Assembly: GCA_946478985.1 (NCBI GenBank)
Contig: CAMLDZ010000016.1
Span: 1-42,042, forward strand
Length of the DNA: 42,042 nt
Direction of reading: 5' to 3'
Origin: an uncultured Solimonas sp.
GTDB lineage: Bacteria > Pseudomonadota > Gammaproteobacteria > Nevskiales > Nevskiaceae
Of this stretch, positions 1 through 7,700 are shown one piece after another. The position numbers and the translations under genes were made by a program. A model generated the notes under the pieces. The model was given only the letters and a program-made list of their open reading frames with translations. It did no database searches and had not been told where the DNA came from. The number at the start of each line of letters is the position of its first letter. The stretch's first letter is position 1.

Positions 1-1
1 C

Positions 2-364
2 GCCATCATCGGCATCCTCGCGGCGATCGCAATTCCGGCGTATCAGGATTACATCGTGCGCTCGAAGGTGACTGAGCTGGTGACGGCGGCGGATGCGTGC
101 AAAGTATCGGTTGCTGAATACCACATGTCGCAGAATGCGTGGCCGGCTGATGCCAGCACTGCCGGCTGCAACGAAACGGCAATCGGCAATGTCACCGGCC
201 TCTCGGTTGCCAGCGCGAACGGCGCAATCACGGTCACTGGCGGCACTGATGTTAAGAGCGTAGACATTGTTCTGACTCCCACTGCCACGTCCGGCGGAAT
301 CTCTTGGGTATGCACCACCACGAGCACCCAAAAGAAGTATGTGCCGGCCAACTGCCGCGGCTAA
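2..364 (+). CDS. pilA: Type IV major pilin, 3' part (5' end outside window)
   Basis: This is the carboxy-terminal 120 residues of a type IV pilin, the subunit of the retractable pilus used for attachment, twitching and DNA uptake. The frame opens inside the conserved N-terminal helix ([20 protein letters not shown]), which follows the prepilin peptidase site; the leader and start codon lie before the window. The globular domain that follows contains four cysteines, two of them near the end (WVC and ANC), consistent with the C-terminal disulfide loop of type IVa pilins. The gene stops at TAA 362-364 and is followed within 20 bp by a strong terminator, as expected for an abundantly expressed monocistronic pilin. 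The neighbouring O-antigen-ligase-like gene suggests this pilin may be glycosylated (inference). The identity as a type IV pilin is secure; calling it the major pilin rests on helix sequence and size. Confidence 0.9.
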   Translation, partial: AIIGILAAIAIPAYQDYIVRSKVTELVTAADACKVSVAEYHMSQNAWPADASTAGCNETAIGNVTGLSVASANGAITVTGGTDVKSVDIVLTPTATSGGISWVCTTTSTQKKYVPANCRG

Positions 365-383
365 TTCTGTCGCTTAAGTGAAA

Positions 384-409
384 ATGCCGCCTCCGGGCGG
401 CATTTTTTT
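384..409 (+). terminator. Rho-independent terminator of the pilin gene
   Basis: A perfect 8-bp stem ATGCCGCC / GGCGGCAT with a TCCG loop is followed by a run of seven T. It begins 20 bp after the pilin stop codon and ends just before the ATG of the sulfatase-fold gene, so the next gene is expressed only by readthrough or from its own promoter. Confidence 0.9.
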
Positions 410-415
410 GCCTTC

Positions 416-2443
416 ATGAAAGCACCCCACTTCGCGCAAATCACTGCGACTGCAGCCCTCGTTGTCGTCTCGATCGCGGGTAGTGGCAGCCTCCCAGTGC
501 CCGCGGTCCTCTTCGCCTCGGATGCCAGCTCGCTGGCTCCGGCCACGCTACTGCAACTGGCTGCCCCCCTGCTTTCCAGCATCGCGCTGGCGGTGCTGTT
601 TGCCGCGCTCGTCGATTGGCTTTCGCGCATGGAGAATCCAGACGGCATATCCAGCCGCCGCGATCTGCTTAGGCTGCTCGCGAACTGGCTGTGCGCGCTC
701 TGGCTCCTGCTGGCGCTGAATAGCCACTACTTCCCTCACTCCATCTGGACGTGGCGGATGGAACCGCTGCGCCTGACGGCAGCCTCTCACGTTGCCGATG
801 CACTCGCGGCGCTCTGGCTGCTTTACTGCGCCGCGCGGCGTTTGATCCGCACGCGGCCGCTGGCACGCCAGACGCGGATCTTCAGTGGCCTGGTCCTGCT
901 ATGCGTGCTCGGCCTTGTCAGCGTTGCGCTGCTGCCACGCGATGCCGATGTGGGCCCGGTTCACAAGACCAGACCCGACCTGCTGGTCATCGGTCTGGAT
1001 TCGCTGCGCCGCGACATCGCGCTGGATACATCCACCGCGCCTCCGACGATCGCCGCGCTGCGCGATCAGGCGTACGTTCAAACCAACGCGGTTTCGCCTT
1101 TGGCGCGGACCTTTCCGGCGTGGACGACGATCCTGACCGGCCTGCCGCCAACCCAGTCCGGGGTTCGCGACAATCTCTCACCGCAAGCTCTGGCGCACAC
1201 GGATCGGAGTCTGGCCTGGCAACTGCGTGACGCCGGCTACCGCACGGTCTATGCGACCGACGACACCCGCTTCAGCAACATCGGCCCGGCCTTCGGCTTC
1301 GATGACGTCATCAGTCCGCAACCCGGCCTGCCCGACTTCCTGCTCGGCGCCATCGCAGACCAGCCGCTGCTCAACTTCGCGCTACAGATTCCGTATGCGG
1401 AGCTGTTGTTTCCGTCGCTGGTCGGCAACCGCGCGATCGCTCATGCCTACCGGCCTTCGCGCTTCGTCCGGCGCGTGGCCGATTCCCTGGGGCCGGCAGA
1501 CGGGCGCCCTTCTGCGATCTTCGTGCATCTGTGCCTCGCACACTGGCCTTACAGATCCGCGCAGACACCCACGAATGTCGACACCGCTACGGACAGCCTG
1601 TACCTGCAGTCCGTGCGCGAGCTGGACACGCAGCTTGCCGAGCTTCTGGCGATGCTACGCAAAAAGGGATACTTGACCGACAACACCCTGACTGTTGTCC
1701 TGCCTGATCATGGCGAAGAAACCAAGCCCGCATCCCAGCACGCCAGGGCGGTCACTCAGGTCAGCACGGAATTGCCGCCACCCTCACAACTCGGAGGTCA
1801 CGGCGGTAGCTTGCTGCTCGCGCGGGAGTGGCAGGTCTTTCTGATGTTCTCGGGCATGTCCGCTAAGGGTCCGCTTCCTGCCGGACGCTCCGATCAGTTG
1901 GCGTCGCTGAGTGATGTCGCGCCGGCCATCCTCGCTCTGCTCGATATCAGGAGCGCCAGGTCAAACGAGTATCCGCCGCTGGCAGTCGTCGCCGCGGTCA
2001 CGGACGACACCTCTGGACAAGCGGCCCGCGCGCGGCCGTACGTGGCGATGGAAACCGGCTTCCGCCCCGACAACTTCGACCCACTCCACCCGGACGAAGC
2101 CGAGGCGCTGGGAATCGCACTGCGCAGTTACGAGATCAGACCCGATGGCCGCCTTGAGATGCGGGCGGATGCCTACCGGGACATGATCGCCAGCAAGGAT
2201 TTTGGCGTGACGGATGGCGAGAACGTGCTGGCCATCACGCGCACAAAAGGCGGCGCAGTGCTGGTGGAATCCCGACCCGATTCAGGCTGGCGACTGTTCG
2301 ATCCCCAGGCACGGGCGAAGTCGCCGGACGCACCGTTGCTGCTTCAGTTTGCCTGCGCGGAATCCGAGTTCCGTTTGCGTATCCCGGCGTGGTGCGATGC
2401 AGGAGATGAGGCATCGGCACGCCGTGCGACGGCCGCCAGATAA
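416..2443 (+). CDS. Membrane-anchored sulfatase / phosphoethanolamine-transferase-fold protein
   Basis: This 675-residue protein belongs to the alkaline phosphatase/sulfatase superfamily. About four hydrophobic segments occupy the first 190 residues, followed by a catalytic domain that should face the periplasm. The domain begins LLVIGLDSLRRD, with the metal-binding Asp after the first strand. It continues with SPLARTFPAWTTILTG, the usual neighbourhood of the nucleophilic Thr/Ser, and then PDHGEE and GGHGG, which supply the remaining Asp/His metal ligands. Family members hydrolyse sulfate esters or transfer phosphoethanolamine or phosphoglycerol groups to lipid A, glycans or proteins; the substrate here cannot be read from sequence. 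It sits directly after the pilin and converges on an O-antigen-ligase-like gene, suggesting a role in surface or pilin modification (inference). The ATG lies a few bases after the pilin terminator's T-run and has no clear ribosome binding site, so the start is uncertain. Its last 100 bp overlap the convergent gene. Confidence 0.75.
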   Translation: MKAPHFAQITATAALVVVSIAGSGSLPVPAVLFASDASSLAPATLLQLAAPLLSSIALAVLFAALVDWLSRMENPDGISSRRDLLRLLANWLCALWLLLALNSHYFPHSIWTWRMEPLRLTAASHVADALAALWLLYCAARRLIRTRPLARQTRIFSGLVLLCVLGLVSVALLPRDADVGPVHKTRPDLLVIGLDSLRRDIALDTSTAPPTIAALRDQAYVQTNAVSPLARTFPAWTTILTGLPPTQSGVRDNLSPQALAHTDRSLAWQLRDAGYRTVYATDDTRFSNIGPAFGFDDVISPQPGLPDFLLGAIADQPLLNFALQIPYAELLFPSLVGNRAIAHAYRPSRFVRRVADSLGPADGRPSAIFVHLCLAHWPYRSAQTPTNVDTATDSLYLQSVRELDTQLAELLAMLRKKGYLTDNTLTVVLPDHGEETKPASQHARAVTQVSTELPPPSQLGGHGGSLLLAREWQVFLMFSGMSAKGPLPAGRSDQLASLSDVAPAILALLDIRSARSNEYPPLAVVAAVTDDTSGQAARARPYVAMETGFRPDNFDPLHPDEAEALGIALRSYEIRPDGRLEMRADAYRDMIASKDFGVTDGENVLAITRTKGGAVLVESRPDSGWRLFDPQARAKSPDAPLLLQFACAESEFRLRIPAWCDAGDEASARRATAAR

Positions 2444-3639
2444 GCACACATCATCAGGACCATCACCAAAGGCACAAGGTGATACAGCAGTCCGTCCGTC
2501 ATCGAGAACACGAGGACGGCGAGCAGCAGTGCCGACATGATCTTTGCCAGCGGCGTCGACGCCGAATGGCGCAGCACGATGACCGCATTCTTCGTCGCCC
2601 GGGCGAAAGCAGCGATCAGGATCGGCGCACCGAGAAAGCCAAACTCGAACAGCCACTGCACGATCGAGTTGTGTGCCATAGCGATCTTGTTCCAGTGCCC
2701 GATGCCGACGCGCAGGGTTGCATCCGGGCCGAAGCCGAACAGCGCTGACTCCGGCGTGGTGATGAGCTTCTCGACCGCACTCAGCCATATGCCTGTGCGG
2801 CCGGACGTGACCGTACTGGCGGAGGCTGATGCGAGCTTCTGAATCTGCCGCTCGAACAGCTGATCATGTCCGGCGACGACCACCAGCAAACCGCCCAGCA
2901 GCATCGCGCCGGCAGCCAGCCAGATGGCAGGCTCGCGCCGGCGCATTGCACCAAACACCAGCAAAAAGACGAACACCAGCACAGTGGCCAACATGCCACC
3001 GCGGCCTCCTGACCAAGCCGTGAAGTATCCGATTGCCACGCAGGCCAGCACGCAGGCCGCCGTCTGCCAGACTGCCTTTGCACGGGCCATGAGGTAGATG
3101 GCGAAGCCCGCCAGCAGCACGAGGTCATAGTTGAAGTGACGGATATGCCAGTACACCGGCAGACCGTCGTGGCGGAAACGGCTGCTGCCGGCGACGATCA
3201 TGGCGTACGTGATGGCGATGGCCGCGAGCAGCACTGTCACACTGCGGGCAATGAAGACACGCCGGATCCCGGCATCACCGGTCGCGGCAAACCATTCGCG
3301 CGCGCCAACAAAAAATGCCGGCATGACAAGGTAAAGCCAGAATCGCCGCATGCTCTCCGGGGCACCGCTGAAAACATTGAGGCCCTGGAAGTAGTACCAG
3401 GCGGCAATGCTCGGCAGCAGGATCAGCACGCCCAGGCGCGCCACGCGATCCTTGCGCAGCTCGTTCAGACCCCTGAGCACTTCAGGGCCCATGCACAGGC
3501 AGAAACCCAGCATGAGCAGGGTTGCGATGCCATCAACACCCCAGCCGAAGTGGTTCCACTGCATGGTGGCGACAACGGGCCAGCTGGCGAGCGCCAGCAA
3601 CCAACCACCGGCCACCTGATGGCGGATTGAAATCGTCAT
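2344..3639 (-). CDS. O-antigen ligase / Wzy-family membrane protein, possible pilin glycosyltransferase
   Basis: This 431-residue polytopic membrane protein has roughly ten hydrophobic segments and the Wzy_C/O-antigen-ligase signature. A long periplasmic loop with SGRTGIWLSAVEKL precedes HNSIVQWLFEFGFLG, the conserved 'HNxxLxxxxExGxxG'-type block. Proteins of this family polymerise or ligate undecaprenyl-linked glycans, joining them to lipid A core (WaaL) or to pilins (PglL, TfpO, TfpW-like). The linkage to a pilin gene, with no lipopolysaccharide biosynthesis genes in view, favours a pilin-glycosylation role; that is inference, since sequence alone does not separate these activities. The ATG at 3639 is the start of the first membrane helix region. 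The 3' end overlaps the convergent sulfatase-fold gene by 100 bp, covering a charged, non-conserved-looking tail (about the last 33 residues). Confidence 0.8.
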   Translation of the reverse strand: MTISIRHQVAGGWLLALASWPVVATMQWNHFGWGVDGIATLLMLGFCLCMGPEVLRGLNELRKDRVARLGVLILLPSIAAWYYFQGLNVFSGAPESMRRFWLYLVMPAFFVGAREWFAATGDAGIRRVFIARSVTVLLAAIAITYAMIVAGSSRFRHDGLPVYWHIRHFNYDLVLLAGFAIYLMARAKAVWQTAACVLACVAIGYFTAWSGGRGGMLATVLVFVFLLVFGAMRRREPAIWLAAGAMLLGGLLVVVAGHDQLFERQIQKLASASASTVTSGRTGIWLSAVEKLITTPESALFGFGPDATLRVGIGHWNKIAMAHNSIVQWLFEFGFLGAPILIAAFARATKNAVIVLRHSASTPLAKIMSALLLAVLVFSMTDGLLYHLVPLVMVLMMCAYLAAVARRADASSPASHHAGIRKRNSDSAQAN

Positions 3640-3809
3640 GGATAAATCGAACGGGATAAAGGGCGAGCGTGCCGGCCGTGCTGCGTGAGAACGAGTGCAC
3701 AGCGGGCGAATGAATGTACCAAGGAGTGTGCACTGCGTCGCGGTTACCGCCTCAGCGGAGATTGATATTCGCCCTGCACGGGGTTCCGTGTAACCGTTGG
3801 GGATCCATC

Positions 3810-4076
3810 ATGATGACATTCATCAGAGGGGCTGCTGTCGCGCTTGCATTGGCCATTGCCAGCCCGGCATTCGCCGCCGTCGACATCAACACCGCCGACC
3901 AGAAAGCCTTGGAAAAACTGCCCGGCATAGGCCCGGCGAAAGCCAAGGCGATCATCGCGGGCCGGCCTTACAAGAGCAAGGAAGACGTCAAGAAGGTTGA
4001 TGGCATCGGCGACAAGACGTACAAGGCGCTCGAAGCGGAGATCACCGTGGGCGCGGCGGCCAAACCGGCAAAGTGA
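3810..4076 (+). CDS. ComEA-like secreted helix-hairpin-helix DNA-binding protein
   Basis: An 88-residue protein with a cleavable signal peptide (hydrophobic AAVALALAIASPAFA, residues about 8-22) and a single compact domain starting VDINTADQKALEKLPGIGP. This is the ComEA-type double helix-hairpin-helix fold with two Gly-x-Gly hairpins (PGIGPAKA and DGIGDKT). Such proteins bind double-stranded DNA in the periplasm and ratchet incoming DNA during type IV pilus-dependent natural transformation. Closeness to a pilin gene fits, although short ComEA-like proteins also occur in non-competent species. Reading the frame upstream to 3714 gives no signal peptide and unlikely sequence, so the ATG at 3810 (or 3813), followed by a proper signal peptide, is preferred. 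It is followed by its own terminator. Confidence 0.88.
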   Translation: MMTFIRGAAVALALAIASPAFAAVDINTADQKALEKLPGIGPAKAKAIIAGRPYKSKEDVKKVDGIGDKTYKALEAEITVGAAAKPAK

Positions 4077-4100
4077 TCAGCACATGCATCGATGCATTTG

Positions 4101-4130
4101 AACGGGCGGATCTTCCGCCCGTTTTCGTTT
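4101..4130 (+). terminator. Rho-independent terminator after the ComEA-like gene
   Basis: A perfect 10-bp stem AACGGGCGGA / TCCGCCCGTT with a 3-nt loop is followed by TTTCGTTT. It lies 25 bp after the stop codon and separates the ComEA-like gene from the flavodoxin-like gene. Confidence 0.88.
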
Positions 4131-4159
4131 CTGCGGCTTGAGGCCGGCACAATGGGCGG

Positions 4160-4618
4160 ATGAAGCATTTGCTCATCGTCTTCAGCAGTCAGACCGGCCA
4201 CACGGAGGCGCTGTGCCGGGCCGCGATTGAAGGCGCCGCGGGCCAGGCGGACGAGATCGAGGTCCGCCTGAAGCGTGCGGCGCAGGCCGATCTGGATGAC
4301 CTGCTGTGGGCCGACGGCCTGCTGATCGGCACGCCGGAGAACTTCGGCTACATGTCCGGCGCGGTGAAGGATTTTCTGGACCGCACCTACTACCCGGCGC
4401 AGAACCTCACCACCGGCCTGCCGTACGCGCTGCTGATCAGCGCCGGCAATGACGGCCGCGGCGCGGTCAGCGCGATCGAGCGGATTGCGATCGGCTACGG
4501 CTGGAAGGCGGTGGCAGAGCCGATCATCGTGCGCGGCGAAGTCGCCGAGGCGGACCTGACGGCCTGCCGGGAACTGGCAGAGGCCTTTGCTGCCGGGATC
4601 GTGCTCGGCGTCTTCTAG
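4160..4618 (+). CDS. Flavodoxin-like / NAD(P)H-dependent FMN reductase family protein
   Basis: A 152-residue cytoplasmic protein with a flavodoxin-type fold. The N-terminus LLIVFSSQTGHTEAL carries the phosphate-binding loop (SSQTGHT, residues about 9-15) that grips FMN. The block LIGTPENFGYMSGAVKDFLDRTYY resembles the second FMN-contacting loop of WrbA/flavodoxin-family reductases. The length matches short flavodoxin-fold proteins. The electron donor and acceptor are unknown; quinone or flavin reduction is the usual role for relatives. It stands alone, with its own upstream terminator boundary and a bidirectional terminator downstream. No signal peptide or membrane segment is visible. The family call is solid; the specific function is not assigned. 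Confidence 0.82.
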   Translation: MKHLLIVFSSQTGHTEALCRAAIEGAAGQADEIEVRLKRAAQADLDDLLWADGLLIGTPENFGYMSGAVKDFLDRTYYPAQNLTTGLPYALLISAGNDGRGAVSAIERIAIGYGWKAVAEPIIVRGEVAEADLTACRELAEAFAAGIVLGVF

Positions 4619-4658
4619 CGCTGCCTCACGGGCTCAATCGCGGCGGCGGCGAACATGA

Positions 4659-4693
4659 AAAAGCCCTCCTCCGGCATGCGGAGGAGGGCTTTT
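4659..4693. terminator. Bidirectional terminator between convergent genes
   Basis: A 15-bp perfect stem (4659-4673 pairing with 4679-4693, core AGCCCTCCTCCG) has A-runs on the left and T-runs on the right, so it can end transcription on both strands. It lies between the flavodoxin-like gene and the convergent outer-membrane protein gene. Confidence 0.9.
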
Positions 4694-4706
4694 CTGTGCG
4701 GATCGA

Positions 4707-5276
4707 TTATCGGCCGGTCACACGCGGGCCGAAGTTGTAGCGGACACCGAGTTCGAAGCGGTCATCATCACCGCCCTGCACCGCGCCCTGGATATCGAAG
4801 GCATTGTTCAGCTGGTACAGCGCGTTGACGCGAACCGAGACCAGCTCTTCCGGGTCGATGTCGACGTAGCGCAGCTCCGGGTTCAGTTCCAGCCGCGTCT
4901 GCGGAATCACCCAGCGCACGCCGCCGCGCAGGCCGAAGCCGGTGTCGCCGCCGCCGTCGGAGTAATTGACGTCTTCGATCGACGCACCGAGCACGAGGTC
5001 GAAGTCATTGTTGATCGGCGTGTGGAACAGCGCACCGGCGCTCAGCTGGTCGAAGTCTTCAACGGTGGCGTACTCGGCGAAGATCGCCACCGGCCGCGCG
5101 ACGTCGAAGGAGCCGAGCAGGCGGATGCCGTCTTCGTCACCACGCTGGTCGCGGTGGACCCAGCCGCCTTCCACGTAGTTGTAGTTGTGCGCCTGGACCA
5201 GGGCCGGCACCAGCATCAGCGCTGCAGCCGCAGCGCCAATCTTCAGCGGGCGAAAGGTTTGGGTGGGGGACTTCAT
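4707..5276 (-). CDS. Small outer-membrane beta-barrel protein
   Basis: A 189-residue protein with a clear signal peptide (AAAAALMLVPALVQA, cleavage near residue 29). It is followed by alternating-pattern strands typical of an eight-stranded OmpA/OmpW-size barrel: YNYVEGGWVHRD, VAIFAEYATVEDF, FDLVLGASIEDVNYSD, GFGLRGGVRWVI, LELNPELRYVDI, FELGVRYNFGPRV. The penultimate strand pattern and a near-terminal aromatic-rich strand fit barrel insertion, although the very last residue is Arg rather than Phe. No enzymatic motif is seen. Its role could be structural or small-molecule passage; nothing in the sequence decides. It is monocistronic with a shared terminator downstream. The ATG at 5276 is followed directly by the basic n-region and preceded by AGGAGTGTTGCG. 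Confidence 0.78.
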   Translation of the reverse strand: MKSPTQTFRPLKIGAAAAALMLVPALVQAHNYNYVEGGWVHRDQRGDEDGIRLLGSFDVARPVAIFAEYATVEDFDQLSAGALFHTPINNDFDLVLGASIEDVNYSDGGGDTGFGLRGGVRWVIPQTRLELNPELRYVDIDPEELVSVRVNALYQLNNAFDIQGAVQGGDDDRFELGVRYNFGPRVTGR

Positions 5277-5356
5277 CGCAACACTCCTTGTGTGCTTCGT
5301 TATTGTCGAGTGGCCGCGAGCTTGCGCAGTGCCGGCTTGATCGAGGCTGAACCAGA

Positions 5357-6295
5357 TCAGTGCGCACCGACGATGTCATGCACGAACGCCGGACAAGCAT
5401 CCTGCGCCAGCAGTTGCAGCGCGGTCTGTCGCAACGCGGTAGCGTAGTGCTGCTGCGGATCCAACTGCGCTGCGCGCCGCAGGTCGACATGGGCCAGCGT
5501 GCTGCAGCCCAGCTTGCCGAGCAGGTCCGCGCGATTGTTGCGAACCGCCACGCCGTCCTGCAGCGCCACCGCGCGGCCGTAGGACACCAGTGCATCGGCC
5601 CATCGCTGCTGCAACGCCTGCACATTGCCATTGGCGATCCACGCCGCCGCAGACTGCGGCCAGCGCTGCACGGCAGCCGCGTAGGCGGACTGCGCCTGAT
5701 CGAACTGGCGCAAGGATTCGAACGGCGCCACCGCGCTCAGCCAGGCGCGCTCCGAGACAGAGCGCGGAATCCGGTCCGTCGGCACCACCATCACGCCCCA
5801 GCGCTTGGCGCGGGCCCAGGCGGCATCGAACCGCGCCGCGCGCATCGTCGCGCGGCGTTCGCTACCGGAGCGCAGGATGAAGCGCGCGGCGTCCGGCTCG
5901 TAGCCGACCACCACCGCGTAGTGCCACACCGGCAGCCAGGAAAAACCCAGATTGAGCAGCACCAGCACCGGCTGGCCCTCACGCAGACCGGCGATCAGCG
6001 CCGGCAACTGCGGCTCTACCGCAACCGCGGCGCGTTGATGCCGCCGTGCCGCCGCCACCAGCTCCGCCTGCAGACTGCCCTGGCGGCCGGGCAGATAGAC
6101 AGCGGGCACCAGTTGGTCTGGCGTGACCGTGACGCCGCTGGCACCGAGGCTGGTGGCCAGGGCCGCGGGACCGCACTGGTATTCGCGCTGCGGAAAGAAG
6201 GGCGTCTGGCTCAGCTCGACCGCCGCCCCCTCGCGCAAGGCCGGCGACGAAGGCAGGCTGGCGCAGCCGGCGGCCATGCCGGCCGCCAGCATCAA
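5357..6295 (-). CDS. PA2778-family C39-like cysteine peptidase lipoprotein with TPR region
   Basis: This protein of about 312 residues starts with a lipobox (AAGMAAGC). It continues with a papain-like C39-type peptidase domain: the catalytic Cys sits in QREYQCGPAALATSL and the catalytic His in VWHYAVVVGYE. The C-terminal third is helical and TPR-like (AAVQRWPQSAAAWIANGN, QQRWADALVSYGRAVALQ). This arrangement matches the PA2778 family, usually encoded beside PA2779-like membrane proteins, as here. C39-like domains process or bind peptides; the substrate is unknown. The frame has only TTG (6295) and ATG (6292) as conventional starts, and both give a signal peptide with no positive charge. A CTG at 6317-6319, overlapping the upstream gene's TGA, would add SRNAFVAL and restore an Arg in the n-region, so the true start may be there. 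Confidence 0.8.
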   Translation of the reverse strand: MMLAAGMAAGCASLPSSPALREGAAVELSQTPFFPQREYQCGPAALATSLGASGVTVTPDQLVPAVYLPGRQGSLQAELVAAARRHQRAAVAVEPQLPALIAGLREGQPVLVLLNLGFSWLPVWHYAVVVGYEPDAARFILRSGSERRATMRAARFDAAWARAKRWGVMVVPTDRIPRSVSERAWLSAVAPFESLRQFDQAQSAYAAAVQRWPQSAAAWIANGNVQALQQRWADALVSYGRAVALQDGVAVRNNRADLLGKLGCSTLAHVDLRRAAQLDPQQHYATALRQTALQLLAQDACPAFVHDIVGAH

Positions 6296-6315
6296 CGCGA
6301 CAAACGCGTTCCGGC

Positions 6316-6696
6316 TCAGATGCGGTTGAAAATGTTGATGACGCCGACCAGTTCCAGGATCAGCAGCACCACGAAGACGATGCCGACCACCGCCAGCGCA
6401 CCGGCACCGGCCGGCTGGTCGCGGATACTGTCGGCGAGCTGGCGCAGTTCCTGGTCACTGAGCGCGGCGACACGGGCCTGGGTCTGCAGCGGATCGACGC
6501 CGTAGCGCTCGAGCTCTGCGCTTACCGCTTCACGCGCCATGAAGGCGTTGATCGTGCTCAGGTCGTCGGCGCGCGAGGCGCTGCTCAGCATCTGTTCCGT
6601 GCCGATCATGCCGGCGCGCAACGGCGCCGGCGCCGAGGCCAGCACCACACCCACACTCAGCATTCCCAGCAGCGCACCGCGGGCGAAAGTCTTCAT
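6316..6696 (-). CDS. PA2779-family inner-membrane protein
   Basis: A 126-residue protein with an N-terminal signal or anchor sequence (FARGALLGMLSVGVVLASA). A polar middle contains the recognisable block MIGTEQMLSSASRADDL...INAFMAREAVSAELERYGVDP, and the C-terminal transmembrane helix is GALAVVGIVFVVLLILELVGV. This layout is that of the PA2779 family, whose function is unknown but which is repeatedly paired with a PA2778-type peptidase. It is the first gene of a two-gene operon, and its stop codon abuts or overlaps the start of the peptidase gene. A possible model is that it anchors or is processed by the partner peptidase (inference). Upstream is a 177-bp divergent gap shared with the SET-domain gene. 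Confidence 0.82.
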   Translation of the reverse strand: MKTFARGALLGMLSVGVVLASAPAPLRAGMIGTEQMLSSASRADDLSTINAFMAREAVSAELERYGVDPLQTQARVAALSDQELRQLADSIRDQPAGAGALAVVGIVFVVLLILELVGVINIFNRI

Positions 6697-6873
6697 CGTC
6701 GAGCTCCTTGCAATTGATCAGGTCGGACCGCGTGATGCGCCAGGCGCACAGGCTGACGCGTGGCACTGAACCTCTACTGAAAAAACCTCGTGAAGGATGA
6801 TTGTGCCGCAGCACGGCGGCGCATGAAATTTGCAGCACAATAGCCGCCTTCCCGCTCGCCACCCCGACGTTCC

Positions 6874-7359
6874 ATGCCCCGTAATCTGCAGCTGCGCCGT
6901 TCCCCCATTCATGGCAACGGCGTCTTTGCCGCCCGCGATCTTCCCGCCGGTTTCCGCGTCATCCAGTACAAGGGCGCACTGCGCACGCACGAGGACATCG
7001 ACCAGGTCTATGGCGGCGATGCCGACTCCGGTCATACCTTCCTGTTCACGCTCAACGAGCAGTACGTGATCGACGGCAACGACCACGGCAACATCGCCCG
7101 CTGGATCAACACCAGTTGCGATCCGAACTGCGAGGCCGTGATCGTCGAAAACCCCAAGGGCAACCGCGCGCGCGACCGCATCTTCATCGAGACGCGCAGG
7201 GCCGTCCGCGCCGGCGAAGAACTCACCTACGACTACGGCATCACCCTGGACGAGCCGCATACGCCACGGCTGCGCAAGATCTGGGCGTGCCGCTGCGGAA
7301 CCCGGAAATGTACGGGCACCATGCTGCGGCCCAAGCGCCGGAAGCCGGCCAGAAGCTGA
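6874..7359 (+). CDS. Bacterial SET-domain lysine methyltransferase-like protein
   Basis: A 161-residue protein that is almost entirely a SET domain. It shows GNGVFAARDL (residues 14-23) at the start, the SAM/lysine-channel motif RWINTSCDPNCE (76-87), the pseudoknot partner EELTYDYG (115-122), and a Cys-rich post-SET tail CRCGTRKC (139-146). SET enzymes transfer methyl from S-adenosylmethionine to protein lysines. Bacterial members are widespread but their targets are mostly unknown. The canonical NHSC is NTSC here: the His is Thr, while the catalytic Tyr in the LTYDYG block is kept. The very basic tail (RPKRRKPARS) could aid contact with nucleic acid or an acidic partner (inference). The gene is transcribed alone, divergent from the PA2779/PA2778 pair. 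Confidence 0.85.
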   Translation: MPRNLQLRRSPIHGNGVFAARDLPAGFRVIQYKGALRTHEDIDQVYGGDADSGHTFLFTLNEQYVIDGNDHGNIARWINTSCDPNCEAVIVENPKGNRARDRIFIETRRAVRAGEELTYDYGITLDEPHTPRLRKIWACRCGTRKCTGTMLRPKRRKPARS

Positions 7360-7421
7360 TCCATGCTGCGCCGCGTCAACGCTCGATCGCGCCGGTGGCC
7401 TTTCTGGAAAAAGTGACGGGC

Positions 7422-7450
7422 AAAGAAAAACCGCGGCGCCGGGCCGCGGT
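7422..7450 (-). terminator. Rho-independent terminator of the cold-shock gene
   Basis: Read on the minus strand, the 8-bp stem ACCGCGGC / GCCGCGGT (7430-7437 with 7443-7450) is followed by TTTTCTTTG. It lies about 40 bp after the stop codon of the cold-shock gene. Confidence 0.8.
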
Positions 7451-7487
7451 CTCTTGCCGGCGAAAACCGCCGAAGGAGCGTACAGGC

Positions 7488-7700
7488 TTAGAGCGGGCGG
7501 ATCGCAGCCGCCTGCAAGCCCTTGGGGCCGCGGCGCACTTCGTACTGCACCTTCTGGCCTTCCTTCAGCGTTTTGAAGCCCGTGCCCTGGATCTCACGGA
7601 AGTGCGCAAAGAGATCTTCACCGCCGCCTTCCGGGGTGATGAAGCCGAACCCTTTCGCATCGTTGAACCACTTCACGGTGCCGGTCGAGACATTAGACAT
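7488..7700 (-). CDS. CspA-family cold-shock protein
   Basis: A 70-residue single cold-shock domain protein. It contains both RNA-binding signatures, [11 protein letters not shown] (RNP1, residues 17-27) and DLFAHFREI (RNP2-like, 29-37), plus the starting block [10 protein letters not shown]. These small five-stranded barrels bind single-stranded nucleic acids and melt RNA structures during cold or growth transitions. The RNP2 block reads FAHF where E. coli CspA has FVHF. The start is fixed by AGAGGGA seven bases before the ATG. The upstream gap of about 255 bp is consistent with a structured 5' untranslated region, as in cspA-type genes, but I cannot fold it here. An AT-rich TATAAG on the minus strand near 7750 is a possible -10 element. 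Confidence 0.95.
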   Translation of the reverse strand: MSNVSTGTVKWFNDAKGFGFITPEGGGEDLFAHFREIQGTGFKTLKEGQKVQYEVRRGPKGLQAAAIRPL

